DNA of 64,000 nucleotides from Ruminococcus sp. (GCA_021202895.1 JAJQCE010000015.1:39781-103780); one strand, 5' to 3'; counted from the stretch's first letter, positions 54,841 through 63,950 are shown. Numbers and translations are program-made. Notes: generated by a model from the letters alone, not told the origin.

Positions 54841-57519
54841 TTATTCCTCTGAATCCTCGTCTGACTTAGCTTCGCTCTCTGAATCGCTTTGAGACTCCTC
54901 ACTCTTTACATCTAAAGGCACGGCACTTTCCTGAATACGGATATTTCCGATTGTGTTAATGTGCGATTCTGTGTGAGCAGCGCTTATCGACACTGCGAAC
55001 AGCAGGTCTGTGCAGCCGACCGCATTGCAAAATTCAATAGCGTTCTCGTCAAAGTAGCGGAAATCTATTACATAAATTTTCTCAAATCCGTATGTGAAAA
55101 ACGGAATCAGAGCATTTCCAAAGCTGTCCTTTATAACGACAAGCACTCTGCCGTTGTCGCAGTCGGTTTCAATTTCCGCTATTACCTCGTCTGTCCCCAA
55201 AATAGCAGAGTAGCAGTTCACTCCCTCTGCGTAGTCGTAAAAGAGCGGACCTGTTTCTCCGTTTGTGAAATCCAAGTCGTAGTAGGTCACCGTATAGTCG
55301 TTGTCGGGCTTGTAGTAGATAAAGGTGTCGGGATTCTGATTAAGCTCCTCATCGTAGTTGCTGTAAGCATACATTGTACCGACAAAGTTCTCTATCTGGC
55401 ACTCCTCGTAGGTGTCCAGATCGGGAAGCTCAAACTGTGCGACCGATGCAAAATACTGCGCCGCATAGTACGCTCCAAGCAGCGTCCAGTGGTGGTCTGT
55501 CCGAGAGTAGATGTATTCGTCAGTATGCTCTCCCAGAGTATCGTAAACGTCCAAATTTATAATTCCTGAAAGATAGCTGCCGATATTCTTTATGCAGTCG
55601 TGCTGTGAGGAAACCTGATCCGCAAAATTTGACGGCAGATAATACGCTGACGAAATCGGCATATTCATAGTGTAAATATTTATCGTATCGCCTAAATCTG
55701 TGCGGTACTTGTTTATCGTTTCCGCATACTTCTGCCCCATTTCAAATGTGCCGTAAAAAGCAGACATCGCTCTGACGTTTTCACCTGAGCCTGAAACTAT
55801 AACGCTGCCCATCCACTCGCCGTCGTCAAGCACCTCCGGCACCTCGGCAAGCTCCTCTGTTTCAGTCGTTTCAGTCGTTTCAGTCGTCTGTGAAACAGTT
55901 GCTGCGGCGTCAAAATCGGTATTAACCGTCACTGTTGTGGAGGCTGCGTTCTCGTCCTCGACAAAAACCTCTTTTTCCGCCGTTTCAATAGTTCCCGTCA
56001 CACTTACATCGTTAAGGCTTATTCCAAAGCACTTGGTAAATGTGTTGTAAAAGGATTTAAAGCCCTCTCTGCCAGGGATTGTGTCTGTGTACCACTCAGT
56101 AAGCTCGGTAAAATAGCTGCCGTCGATAACAGAAGAAACGCTCATCTTCGGAAATTCAGCCAAATTGCGGTTTTCAGATTGTATAAATCCTGATTCTCTT
56201 TCACAGGCTGCCAGATAAAAGCCCACTCCAAAAAAACACGCAAAGCAGACAAAGACATTTAAAAAAGAAAATCTGCGCTTAACCTTAGCCGTTTCCTGCG
56301 CCGCCTGCTCGTCAATTTCCTTTTCCGACCTTTTTTTCTTTTTAGCGAGCTTCGCTTCTGCCGCCTGCTCATTTGTATCCAAGGCTTCAGTCGCCGCTTC
56401 ATTTTCGTCATTGCTTTCAGCCGCTGAAACGTCAGCGCTTACAGCTTTAGCCAGCTCCTGAACCTCTGAAATTTCCTCGCTTTCAGTCTCATTTTCACTT
56501 TGAACAGTCTGTTCGGGGCTTTCCGAAGCGTTTTCAGTCATTTTTTTCGCAGAATCGGGATTTTGTTCAGTCTGTTCCGCAGTCAGCCGCTCCTGCTCTA
56601 AACGCATAGCGGCGTCCCTTTTAGCCTCTTCGGCAAGCTCTGCGTCACGTGCCGCCTTAACCTTTTCCATGCTTTCAGGCGAAAGAGTAACCTTAATTTC
56701 CTTGCGCTCTTCGGTCTTTATATTCATCAGAAGCCGTCCGCCCTCGCTGAAATCGGGGCTTTCCCATATCGAGGAGATCTGCTGAGCCATGCGCTGCTCA
56801 CGTTCGCGCTCCTCACGCTCCCGCTCACGTCTTTCACGTTCCTGCGCAAGTCTTTTCGCACGCTCCCTGCGTTCACGTTCAAGCCTTTCTATGCGCTCCT
56901 GTTCTTTGCGCTTTTTTTCGGCAGCTTCAAGCTGCGCCTTGCGCTCACGCTCCTTTTCAAGCCGTTCACGCTCCGCCGCACGCTTAGCCTCAAGCTCCTT
57001 TTTAGCCTTTTCCTGTGCCGCCTTTTTCTCAAGCTCTCTGCGCTTCTTTTCAGCAGCTTCAAGCTGTGCCGCAATTTCACGGTCTGTTTTTGACTGCTTT
57101 GGCAATTCGGATTCAGGTTCTGATTTGTCAGGCTTTACTCCCTTTTCAGACGTTGATTTTTCTATTTTTGTCGGCTTAGGTAAGCCAGCTTCGGCAGGCG
57201 TCGGTTTAGTTCCAGTCTGTTTTGGTTCAGGCTTTTGCTGTGAAACGCTTTCTGACCTTGCAGGTGCAGGAGCTTTAGCCGCTTTAGCAGGCGCAGATTT
57301 TTGCGGTTCAGTCACAGTCGGCTGCAAGCCTTTATCAGGCTTTGCAGAGGAAGCTATGAGCGGTTGTTCAGCCTTTTGCGCTTCATCTGCGGATTTTGGC
57401 TTAGCTTTTTTGTTAAGCTCCGCAAACATTTTTTCAAAATCATCGTCCGCATGGTGATCCTTGATGGTAATATCAACCTCTTTGACTGAATCTATAAAGC
57501 TCTCATCAAAGTTATCCAA
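54841..57519 (-). CDS. DHHW-family (AlgJ/DltD-like) protein with long charged cytoplasmic head
   Basis: 892 residues. Residues 1 to about 410 are a highly charged, low-complexity region (Lys, Glu, Ala, Arg) with a long predicted coiled coil around 130-260. A single membrane helix follows at about 415-438. The external part has a Thr/Glu-rich linker and then the catalytic-type domain with RTDHHWTLLGAYYAAQYF (about 670), IKDSFGNALIPF and a final FDENAIEF segment. DHHW/AlgJ-like proteins work with MBOAT acyltransferases in O-acylation of exopolysaccharide. Most relatives lack the 400-residue head. The start is TTG behind AGGAGG. Confidence 0.85.
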   Translation of the reverse strand: MDNFDESFIDSVKEVDITIKDHHADDDFEKMFAELNKKAKPKSADEAQKAEQPLIASSAKPDKGLQPTVTEPQKSAPAKAAKAPAPARSESVSQQKPEPKQTGTKPTPAEAGLPKPTKIEKSTSEKGVKPDKSEPESELPKQSKTDREIAAQLEAAEKKRRELEKKAAQEKAKKELEAKRAAERERLEKERERKAQLEAAEKKRKEQERIERLERERRERAKRLAQERERREREREEREREQRMAQQISSIWESPDFSEGGRLLMNIKTEERKEIKVTLSPESMEKVKAARDAELAEEAKRDAAMRLEQERLTAEQTEQNPDSAKKMTENASESPEQTVQSENETESEEISEVQELAKAVSADVSAAESNDENEAATEALDTNEQAAEAKLAKKKKRSEKEIDEQAAQETAKVKRRFSFLNVFVCFACFFGVGFYLAACERESGFIQSENRNLAEFPKMSVSSVIDGSYFTELTEWYTDTIPGREGFKSFYNTFTKCFGISLNDVSVTGTIETAEKEVFVEDENAASTTVTVNTDFDAAATVSQTTETTETTETEELAEVPEVLDDGEWMGSVIVSGSGENVRAMSAFYGTFEMGQKYAETINKYRTDLGDTINIYTMNMPISSAYYLPSNFADQVSSQHDCIKNIGSYLSGIINLDVYDTLGEHTDEYIYSRTDHHWTLLGAYYAAQYFASVAQFELPDLDTYEECQIENFVGTMYAYSNYDEELNQNPDTFIYYKPDNDYTVTYYDLDFTNGETGPLFYDYAEGVNCYSAILGTDEVIAEIETDCDNGRVLVVIKDSFGNALIPFFTYGFEKIYVIDFRYFDENAIEFCNAVGCTDLLFAVSISAAHTESHINTIGNIRIQESAVPLDVKSEESQSDSESEAKSDEDSEE

Positions 57520-57543
57520 TTTCCTCGCCTCCTCTAGCAGTTA

Positions 57544-58962
57544 TTAAAATCTAAAGTATAAAAACGGGTTGTTAGTCGAATTTAAAAGCAAAATCGCCGA
57601 CGTCAGCAGCAGCGCAATATTAGCAACCACTCCAACCGCCGAATACACCGCCTCAGACGAGGGGTTGTTCACAAAGCGTTCCTTTATCGCTTTAACTATC
57701 GGCATAGTGCAGATAATCGCCGCCGCAAACAGGAATATGTACTGCATGAAAATCTGATTTGTAAATGCGTTTGTAGCTCCGCTTCCGAAGCCGAAAAGCG
57801 CCTTGAAGAATTTGCCCAGAGCGAAGAAATCCTCAAAGTAAAAGATTCCAAAGCCCACCACAATTACAATTTTAGTGTACAAGTGTGCGGCAACGGCAGG
57901 GAGCTGTTTCATTTTCTTTCGTCCAACAAGCGTTTCCAGTGCTATGAACAGTCCATAGTAAAGTCCCCAGATGATGAAATTCCAGCTTGCTCCGTGCCAA
58001 AGTCCCGTGCAGAACCAAACCAAGAACAGACCGCCGTACTTTCTGCGCTTGCCGAAAATCGGCACATAGAGCAGATAATCTCTGAAAAAGCTGCCGAGAG
58101 AAATATGCCATCTCTGCCAAAATTCTGTTATACTCTTGCAGACAAACGGATAGTTAAAGTTTTCATTAAAGTGGAATCCGAAAATGCGACCTAAGCCTAT
58201 AGCAATATCCGAATATCCCGAAAAGTCAAAGTAATACCACAATGCGACCAGCACTGCGCCGTACCAGGCTCCGAGCGTTGTCAGGCTTCCGATTGCCGCA
58301 TAGCCGTCAGAGGCTTCACCGAAGCAGGAAACCACAGCTGTGTTAAGACTGTTGGCAATAATAACCTTTTTAGCGACGCCGATTATCAGGCGAGTAAAGC
58401 CGCTTGAGAGGTCGTCAAGCGTTGTTTTGCGCTCGTCAATTTCAAGCGCAATATCCGCATAGCGGACGATAGGACCTGCGACAAGCTGCGGAAACATTGA
58501 TATGTAGAGCAGATATTTACGAAAGCTGCGCTGAGCGCTGGTTTTATCCCAGTAGCAGTCAAGCGTATAGGAAATATTCTGAAAGGTAAAAAATGAAATA
58601 CCGATAGGGAGATGAACATCAGGAACAGGGATATTCACTCCCGGAATCAGGTTTATATTTTCAGCGATAAATCCGCTGTACTTAAATACTGCCAGCAAAC
58701 CTATATTTATTATCAGTGATATTGCCAAAAAAAGCTTTCCCTTATCGCCGTCACGGTGCTTTTCAAGCAGCTTTCCCGCAAAAAAGTTGACAAGCGAAGA
58801 AAAAATCAGCAGCAACAGATAAAGCTGTTCGCCCCATGCGTAAAACACGAGAGAAAACAATATCAGCACATTATTTTTCATCTGCACCTTTGGCATCATG
58901 AAATAAAAAGCTAGGCACAGCGGCAAAAACGCAAATAAAAACAACTCGTCGGCAAAAACCAT
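57544..58962 (-). CDS. MBOAT O-acyltransferase (DltB/AlgI family)
   Basis: A 472-residue membrane protein with about eleven helices. Conserved features include LPIGISFFTFQNISYTLD, the WHISLGSFFRDYLLYVPIFG loop and the catalytic histidine in TGLWHGASWNFIIWGLYYG (about 320). Proteins of this family pass an acyl group across the membrane from a carrier (DltC in the Dlt system, acetyl donor in alginate) to a surface polymer. It is the first gene of the MBOAT-DHHW-FkbH-ACP operon, with 24-base spacing to the next gene. A GAAAAAGGGAAG site precedes the ATG. Confidence 0.93.
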   Translation of the reverse strand: MVFADELFLFAFLPLCLAFYFMMPKVQMKNNVLILFSLVFYAWGEQLYLLLLIFSSLVNFFAGKLLEKHRDGDKGKLFLAISLIINIGLLAVFKYSGFIAENINLIPGVNIPVPDVHLPIGISFFTFQNISYTLDCYWDKTSAQRSFRKYLLYISMFPQLVAGPIVRYADIALEIDERKTTLDDLSSGFTRLIIGVAKKVIIANSLNTAVVSCFGEASDGYAAIGSLTTLGAWYGAVLVALWYYFDFSGYSDIAIGLGRIFGFHFNENFNYPFVCKSITEFWQRWHISLGSFFRDYLLYVPIFGKRRKYGGLFLVWFCTGLWHGASWNFIIWGLYYGLFIALETLVGRKKMKQLPAVAAHLYTKIVIVVGFGIFYFEDFFALGKFFKALFGFGSGATNAFTNQIFMQYIFLFAAAIICTMPIVKAIKERFVNNPSSEAVYSAVGVVANIALLLTSAILLLNSTNNPFLYFRF

Positions 58963-59092
58963 CTCAAATACTTCCCTTTTTCATACAAATTTCGACAGAA
59001 TCCTCTCTTTTAGTATAACATCATTTTTTTCATTTGTCAACACAAAAAAATAAGTCCGTGCAAATTTTGGTGAAAAATTTAGCAAAGGCTTG

Positions 59093-59121
59093 TTGACAAG
59101 GTTATTTTTATGTGATATAAT
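59093..59121 (+). promoter_or_regulatory. Promoter of the lactococcin-972-like operon
   Basis: Perfect TTGACA, a 17-nt spacer and a perfect TATAAT. Confidence 0.85.
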
Positions 59122-59156
59122 AAAAACATAAATTGATTTTCACGGAGGCTTGACAG

Positions 59157-59726
59157 ATGAAAAAGTTAAGTAAACCTACAAAAATTGCGATTTTCATTGT
59201 CTTGATTGCTGCTTTGATTTTTGGCATCGTTTCATTAGCTTGGCTTATAAGATATCATATACTGTTTGACCCATATATAGAAAATGATAATTTTGCGTAT
59301 TATAATGGTTCAGGAGCGGCTGCTTATACCTATGAAACTAATTCGGTTTGCGTTGACTTAAATCTTCCGACTTTTCTTAAATTTCAAGGAAGCATTAGTT
59401 CTATAACAACCAGTTTTATCGATGACAATGGAAATATTGACATGGAGCTTCAGCCGGATTTTAATTGCAGATTTATATATGATATCAAATTATTCGGCGA
59501 ATCCAATATATACTGGGGGATACAAGATTATGAAGCTTATGCCGATTCAACAGAGGTAGGCGGTCCTACAATTATAACAGATACTGAATTAAACTTGATT
59601 GAGTATTATCCTGACGAAGGTCTTTCCGAGCTCACATATGAAGATTGCTATGAGGATATGAAGGAGTATTATAATACCTATATTGTTGCCGTTTGCAATA
59701 ATGATACCTTTAAAAAGATAGAGTGA
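59157..59726 (+). CDS. Membrane-anchored protein, tandem paralogue A
   Basis: 189 residues. A basic N-terminus and one long hydrophobic helix (about 10-33) are followed by an acidic, aromatic-rich external domain. It shares with the next gene the juxtamembrane motif IRYxxxxxPxIENDN, an IYWGIQD/VYYWDIQD segment and a C-terminal LTYEDCYEDMKEYYNTY block. The two are clearly duplicates. No known family comes to mind. The position ahead of a DUF1430/ABC exporter pair is where lactococcin-972-type bacteriocins are encoded, so it may be cargo, immunity protein or accessory. GC content is low. Confidence 0.7.
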   Translation: MKKLSKPTKIAIFIVLIAALIFGIVSLAWLIRYHILFDPYIENDNFAYYNGSGAAAYTYETNSVCVDLNLPTFLKFQGSISSITTSFIDDNGNIDMELQPDFNCRFIYDIKLFGESNIYWGIQDYEAYADSTEVGGPTIITDTELNLIEYYPDEGLSELTYEDCYEDMKEYYNTYIVAVCNNDTFKKIE

Positions 59727-59739
59727 GAGAGGAAAAACT

Positions 59740-60321
59740 ATGGCGGATAAAATAAAAAATGCTGTAAAAATTATAGTAATTTTGCTGTTGATTCTTTTAC
59801 TTGCTTTTGCGATAGTATCGCTTGTATGGTATATCAGATATTCGGTTATGTATAAACCGTTAATCGAAAATGATAATTTGACGCTTTACGATGAAACAGA
59901 TTTTGACACCTATCGATATTTTGATGAAGAAGTATTCAGCGAATCCGCAGATGAAGATAATTGGTCTTATTACGGTGTGAATATCCCTCACTTTTTGGAT
60001 TTCGGAAGTGAATTTTCCTCAAATGTTTATGTTAGAACGCCGAGAGAAACATACGAGCAGGATGGAATTACCATATCGTTTAGTTATAAGGCTTCTTTTT
60101 CCTTAGACGACAGAGTTTATTATTGGGATATTCAAGACCTTACATCAGATAATCAGCCTTGTGATGTTGAAATTTACACGGACTCAAATCTCAATTTAAT
60201 TTCTCAACTTACTGAAACTAATTGCGAGCTTACATATGACGATTGTTATGAATATATGCTTGATTTTTATAACACATATTTGGTGAGCATTTTAGGAGAA
60301 GATTGCTTTCCGAAATTGTAA
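59740..60321 (+). CDS. Membrane-anchored protein, tandem paralogue B
   Basis: 193 residues, starting 13 bases after its paralogue with a GAGAGAGG site. The membrane helix (about 9-32) leads into WYIRYSVMYKPLIENDN. The C-terminal LTYDDCYEYMLDFYNTY block matches paralogue A, including the single conserved cysteine. Overall identity looks moderate, so the duplication is not recent. External domain acidic and rich in Tyr and Asp. Function unknown. Confidence 0.7.
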   Translation: MADKIKNAVKIIVILLLILLLAFAIVSLVWYIRYSVMYKPLIENDNLTLYDETDFDTYRYFDEEVFSESADEDNWSYYGVNIPHFLDFGSEFSSNVYVRTPRETYEQDGITISFSYKASFSLDDRVYYWDIQDLTSDNQPCDVEIYTDSNLNLISQLTETNCELTYDDCYEYMLDFYNTYLVSILGEDCFPKL

Positions 60322-60348
60322 AAGCTAGCAATGGGATAAATTATATAT

Positions 60349-62355
60349 ATGAAAACATTAAAATATATCATAGCTTTCTTTATCATTGTACCTATTGTAT
60401 TTTTGATTGGAGAAAGCAGCTTTTATTATGCAACTCAAACCTTGTGCAGCAGCTCGTTGGAATGTACTCTTGCAATAGATTCCGCTACGAACGATAAGGA
60501 TGATATAGACAATTTTGTCAACACGCTTGAAAGCATAAGAGTTCAAGGCTCGGTAATACCGTTTGTTCTTGAGTTTAGCTATCCGTCCTATGATGATACA
60601 ATTGTTTATATTTACTGCAGTGATAATGACAAGAGTCAGATAGAAAGCTTTCTTTCATTAAATTCAAGCTATAAGAGCTTGCTTTATGGAAATATGGAGA
60701 TAAGCTACAAACCTCTTGAAGAAATATCCTTATTAAATAACCTGACGGATATTCATTTTATCGGAGCTGACAGTGAATGCTCTAATGCACTTGCATTACT
60801 TTCTGATGATTATGAAATAGATGTTGTTACTGAGGCAGCCGATGACGGTATGTCGCCATCATATATTTATTTCGCACTCGTGTTTTCGTGTGCTGTAATG
60901 CTTGTAATAAGTGTTTTTGACGTTGAATCTCGAAAAAAAGCTATAGTCATAAACACAATTTTCGGCAACAGAAAATCGGTGATAATACTTCGTGAGTCCT
61001 TAATTGACCTCATGATATATATTTTAATGATTGGTGCATCCGTATTTGCTTGTGCCTTTTTGAACAATATTTTAGATTCATTATCGTTAATTTTCTATTT
61101 CACATTAGCAATTGCTGTATTTAATTTTATTCCTTACATAAGTGTCCTGGTATGTAACTATTCCAAAGTAATCAAAGGTGGAAATTCTCAAATTTCTGCA
61201 TTAGTTTTAGCTAATGTTATCAATGTAGCTGTGATAGTCATGCTTGTTATAAGTGTATCGTCTGCATATTATACAATCTCCGAAAATTCAGGATATATTA
61301 AAGCAGAGGAGCTATTTGATAACGAGGAGTATTCGTTTTGCGACTTTTCGATGCTGTTAAATGATTCTGACATGGCTGAAAAGCACGATAAGTACAAAGA
61401 ATACAATGAGGCGATTTATCGTAGCTATTATGATGAATGTGAGCCTATTATGCTTAAAGGAATGTATATTGGTGCTGATATCGACAATGATGAGGTTGAT
61501 GATAATGCAATATATGCAAATTCAAATGCCGCTAAATATATATGCTCATGGATAGACGAATTAGACCTATCTGATTTGGATTCTGATTTCACTATAATTT
61601 ACACATCAGAATACAGCAAATCATATATAGAGGAAAAGGCAGTTGAGTTTATAAAGAATACCGAATTTTTCGATTCTACTGCAAAAGGAGAAACAGCTGC
61701 TGATTTTAGCTGCAAGACAATATGTCTTGATGGAGATTTTAAGGTAATAGCACTTAACAGCGGTAATTCTAACCTTTTTGAACAGCTTGATAATCCTATT
61801 ATTATAATAAATAACGTTCCGGCTGATGAGCTTTCACAACCAATAGAGCAAGCGAATCGTGCTAATATTTATAACACAATTATGTATAAAAGCAGTGATG
61901 AATTTTTAGATGAGGTTCAATCAGCTTATAGTTTTGATCAGGTTATTGTAACAAATTGCAGGGATCACTTCTATTATTATTGGACAATTAATAAGATAGC
62001 TATAATCTTTTTAGTATGCTTCAGTGTAATTTTGATGATAACTGAGTTGCTTCTTATCATATTCATTGTAAGAAATTATTTTGAAATTAACGGCAAGGAA
62101 ATCTGTTTGGAAATTATACATGGATATACGAGACTCCAGCGATATTTTGATATATGCTTTAGATTTTTGGTTTATACAGTTTTCGGAGCTGCCGTAGGTC
62201 TTGCTGTGATATTATACTATAACAGCTCCTTATGGCAGGCTGCTGTAATTATAAGTGCGACCTTGTTTGTCATAAATATATTAGTTATTCTATTCTATAC
62301 AAGTAGAATTGAGCGGAAAAACTTTAACCAGATCATAAAGGGCGGAGCGCTATGA
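60349..62355 (+). CDS. Bacteriocin-associated membrane protein (DUF1430-like permease)
   Basis: 668 residues. An N-terminal helix, an external domain of about 150 residues, a block of four helices (about 175-320), a second external domain and three C-terminal helices. This MacB/FtsX-like layout, paired with an ATPase, fits the bacteriocin-associated integral membrane family found beside lactococcin-972-type genes. Its stop overlaps the start of the ATPase gene (ATGA). The ribosome binding site is weak. The gene is strongly AT-rich compared with the rest of the window, consistent with horizontal acquisition. Confidence 0.75.
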   Translation: MKTLKYIIAFFIIVPIVFLIGESSFYYATQTLCSSSLECTLAIDSATNDKDDIDNFVNTLESIRVQGSVIPFVLEFSYPSYDDTIVYIYCSDNDKSQIESFLSLNSSYKSLLYGNMEISYKPLEEISLLNNLTDIHFIGADSECSNALALLSDDYEIDVVTEAADDGMSPSYIYFALVFSCAVMLVISVFDVESRKKAIVINTIFGNRKSVIILRESLIDLMIYILMIGASVFACAFLNNILDSLSLIFYFTLAIAVFNFIPYISVLVCNYSKVIKGGNSQISALVLANVINVAVIVMLVISVSSAYYTISENSGYIKAEELFDNEEYSFCDFSMLLNDSDMAEKHDKYKEYNEAIYRSYYDECEPIMLKGMYIGADIDNDEVDDNAIYANSNAAKYICSWIDELDLSDLDSDFTIIYTSEYSKSYIEEKAVEFIKNTEFFDSTAKGETAADFSCKTICLDGDFKVIALNSGNSNLFEQLDNPIIIINNVPADELSQPIEQANRANIYNTIMYKSSDEFLDEVQSAYSFDQVIVTNCRDHFYYYWTINKIAIIFLVCFSVILMITELLLIIFIVRNYFEINGKEICLEIIHGYTRLQRYFDICFRFLVYTVFGAAVGLAVILYYNSSLWQAAVIISATLFVINILVILFYTSRIERKNFNQIIKGGAL

Positions 62356-62984
62356 TTGAGATTAAAAACCTTAAAAAATCTTTTGGCAGCGATGTATTAT
62401 TTGACGGATTAAATCTTACTCTGGAAAACAATAAGATCACTGCTATTGTCGGCGCAAGTGGTTGCGGAAAATCCACTTTGTTGAATATTATCGGTGCAAT
62501 AGAACCATTTGACGATGGTGAAGTGATAGTTGACGGCATTGATATTTCAAAAAATAAAAACAAGCTGTTATATTTTCGAGAGAAAGTCGGATTTTTATTT
62601 CAAAATTTTGCACTTGTGGAAAACAAAACTGTTCTTGGAAATATGGAAATTGTAAATAAAAATTATCGAATGAAATTGTCAATTGAAGATTGTTTAAAGG
62701 AAGTGGGTTTAGAGGACAAAATAAATTCAAAAGTATGCACCCTTTCCGGCGGTCAGCAGCAAAGGGTGGCTTTAGCAAGACTTATGCTGAAAAAATGCAG
62801 TATTATCCTAGCTGATGAGCCAACTGGTTCTCTTGACAAAGAAAATGGAATCAAGGTTTTTGAAATATTAAAATCTATGAACACTGAGCAAAATAAAACC
62901 ATTGTGGTAGTCACTCATGATTTGGATTTTGCTCAAAAATGTGACACAGTAATACATCTAAATAATTTAGCGGGCAGCTCCTAA
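62352..62984 (+). CDS. ABC transporter ATPase, lactococcin-972 exporter type
   Basis: 210 residues. Walker A is GASGCGKST (about 34), the Q-loop FLFQNFALVENKTV, the signature LSGGQQQR (about 131), Walker B IILADEPTGSLD and the switch histidine VVTHD. These are the features of MacB/LolD-like ATPases, which usually work with mechanotransmission or bacteriocin-export permeases rather than importers. Start and stop are coupled to the permease by a 4-base overlap. Confidence 0.92.
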   Translation: MIEIKNLKKSFGSDVLFDGLNLTLENNKITAIVGASGCGKSTLLNIIGAIEPFDDGEVIVDGIDISKNKNKLLYFREKVGFLFQNFALVENKTVLGNMEIVNKNYRMKLSIEDCLKEVGLEDKINSKVCTLSGGQQQRVALARLMLKKCSIILADEPTGSLDKENGIKVFEILKSMNTEQNKTIVVVTHDLDFAQKCDTVIHLNNLAGSS

Positions 62985-63004
62985 ATGAATTGTCCGCTTT
63001 TTAT
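62970..63004 (+). terminator. Terminator of the lactococcin-972-like operon
   Basis: GCGGGCA / TGTCCGC with one G-T pair, overlapping the last codons of the ATPase gene, then TTTTTATTTT. Confidence 0.75.
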
Positions 63005-63089
63005 TTTGACAGAGATATTGATTATAATATTTGCAGTTTAAAGTGAAGCCTCACATGACTAAAGTCACGGGAGTGCGCAGGGATGGGCT

Positions 63090-63277
63090 TTAATTTCCTG
63101 CAAAACCTTTCTCCAACAAATCATCAACCTCGCAGCATAGTGCTTTTGATAGCATAACGAGAGTTTCCGCATGAGCTTTGTTTATGTTTTTTTTCGTTGT
63201 TCATATTGCTGAATAGTGCGAAGCGGAACATTTGTCATTTCAGAAAGCTCTCTTTGACTAAATCCTCTTTTTTGCAT
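63090..63277 (-). pseudogene. Helix-turn-helix (XRE-like) remnant with frameshift
   Basis: From ATG 63277 the frame reads MQKRGFSQRELSEM followed by a typical recognition helix ending in IQQYEQRKK, then stops. One base further in the A-run the family continues in another frame (NINKAHAETLVMLSKAL, then EVDDLLEKG) to a stop at 63092-63090. Adding one A to the run of eight restores a continuous XRE domain. The N-terminal 10 or so residues of the domain are missing and the start is buried in the DUF3990 remnant, so the locus has also suffered a deletion. Confidence 0.7.
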
Positions 63278-63790
63278 ACCATTCGCTGTATTCAGCTTTT
63301 TCATACCCTAAAAATTTTATTTTTTCAAAAGCTTTTTCACTTTTAAGCACAAATTGCAAGCCAAGCTTTCCAAGGTGCATAGCGTTATTAAGCTGTCTAT
63401 ATGAAATGATACCGTTTATAAAATCCTGTGCAAATGAAAAATAGCTATCGTCCGCACGGTATCCGATAATTGCGTCGTATTTGTTATAGTCCACGGAAAA
63501 GCTTTCAATCAGATATTCCTTTGCTTCCAGTGCAAGCGCAGACGGTACATCAAATTCACGGTTTTGGAGCAGTATAGTTAGCCAATGTAAAATGCAGTAG
63601 TATTTTGAATTAAAATCTAAAATCTGCAAATTATCAGTTTCAAGCTCGTAGCAATTAGCATAACCATCACGATTTCTTTCAACGTCCTATTCTTTAGCCA
63701 TATTCAAATCATCTGTGCAGTAGAAGTCTAATCCATAGTCTTTATACGTTTTTCCATAGCCATATACGAGTGAAAATTTCTGTGTGCTTG
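63258..63790 (-). pseudogene. DUF3990 protein remnant with in-frame TAG
   Basis: Read in one frame from about 63775, the minus strand gives YGYGKTYKDYGLDFYCT, then NMAKE followed by TAG where the family has tryptophan, then DGYANCYELE, ILHWLTILLQNR, DAIIGYRADDSYFSFAQDF and a final EYSEWYAKKRI. This is the DUF3990 family, usually found with a small helix-turn-helix gene in toxin-antitoxin-like operons. The N-terminus is lost as well. A minus-strand promoter remains upstream (63826-63799). Confidence 0.7.
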
Positions 63791-63798
63791 TACGTTTT

Positions 63799-63826
63799 AT
63801 TATACACCATTTTTTCACTTTGTCAA
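63799..63826 (-). promoter_or_regulatory. Promoter of the decayed DUF3990 locus
   Basis: Minus strand: TTGACA (63826-63821), a 16-nt spacer and TATAAT (63804-63799). Confidence 0.65.
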
Positions 63827-63921
63827 GCGATTTTGAAAAATTAAAATGAATTATTTTTTTGAAAAAGTGTCACACTATGGGATTTTTTGTGGAGGCTCAA
63901 AATGATGAAAATGAAAAATTC

Positions 63922-63950
63922 AAAAAAAACTCTCGCCGCTAGGACGAGAG
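63922..63950 (-). terminator. Terminator of a gene beyond the right edge
   Basis: CTCTCG / CGAGAG hairpin. On the minus strand it is followed by eight T, so it ends a leftward transcript coming from outside the window. No readable gene end is recognised in the last 50 bases. Confidence 0.7.

Noticed and set aside
54961-55569. Plus-strand frame of 202 codons inside the DHHW gene
   Set aside because: Antisense shadow of the conserved DHHW domain, no ribosome binding site, no recognisable motif.
56789-57457. Plus-strand frame of 222 codons inside the DHHW gene
   Set aside because: A Ser/Arg/Leu-rich mirror of the charged coiled-coil coding sequence on the other strand; no start signals.
59157-60321. 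Classical double-glycine bacteriocin precursors
   Set aside because: Both proteins have a long N-terminal membrane helix and no GG leader, so they are not class II bacteriocin precursors.
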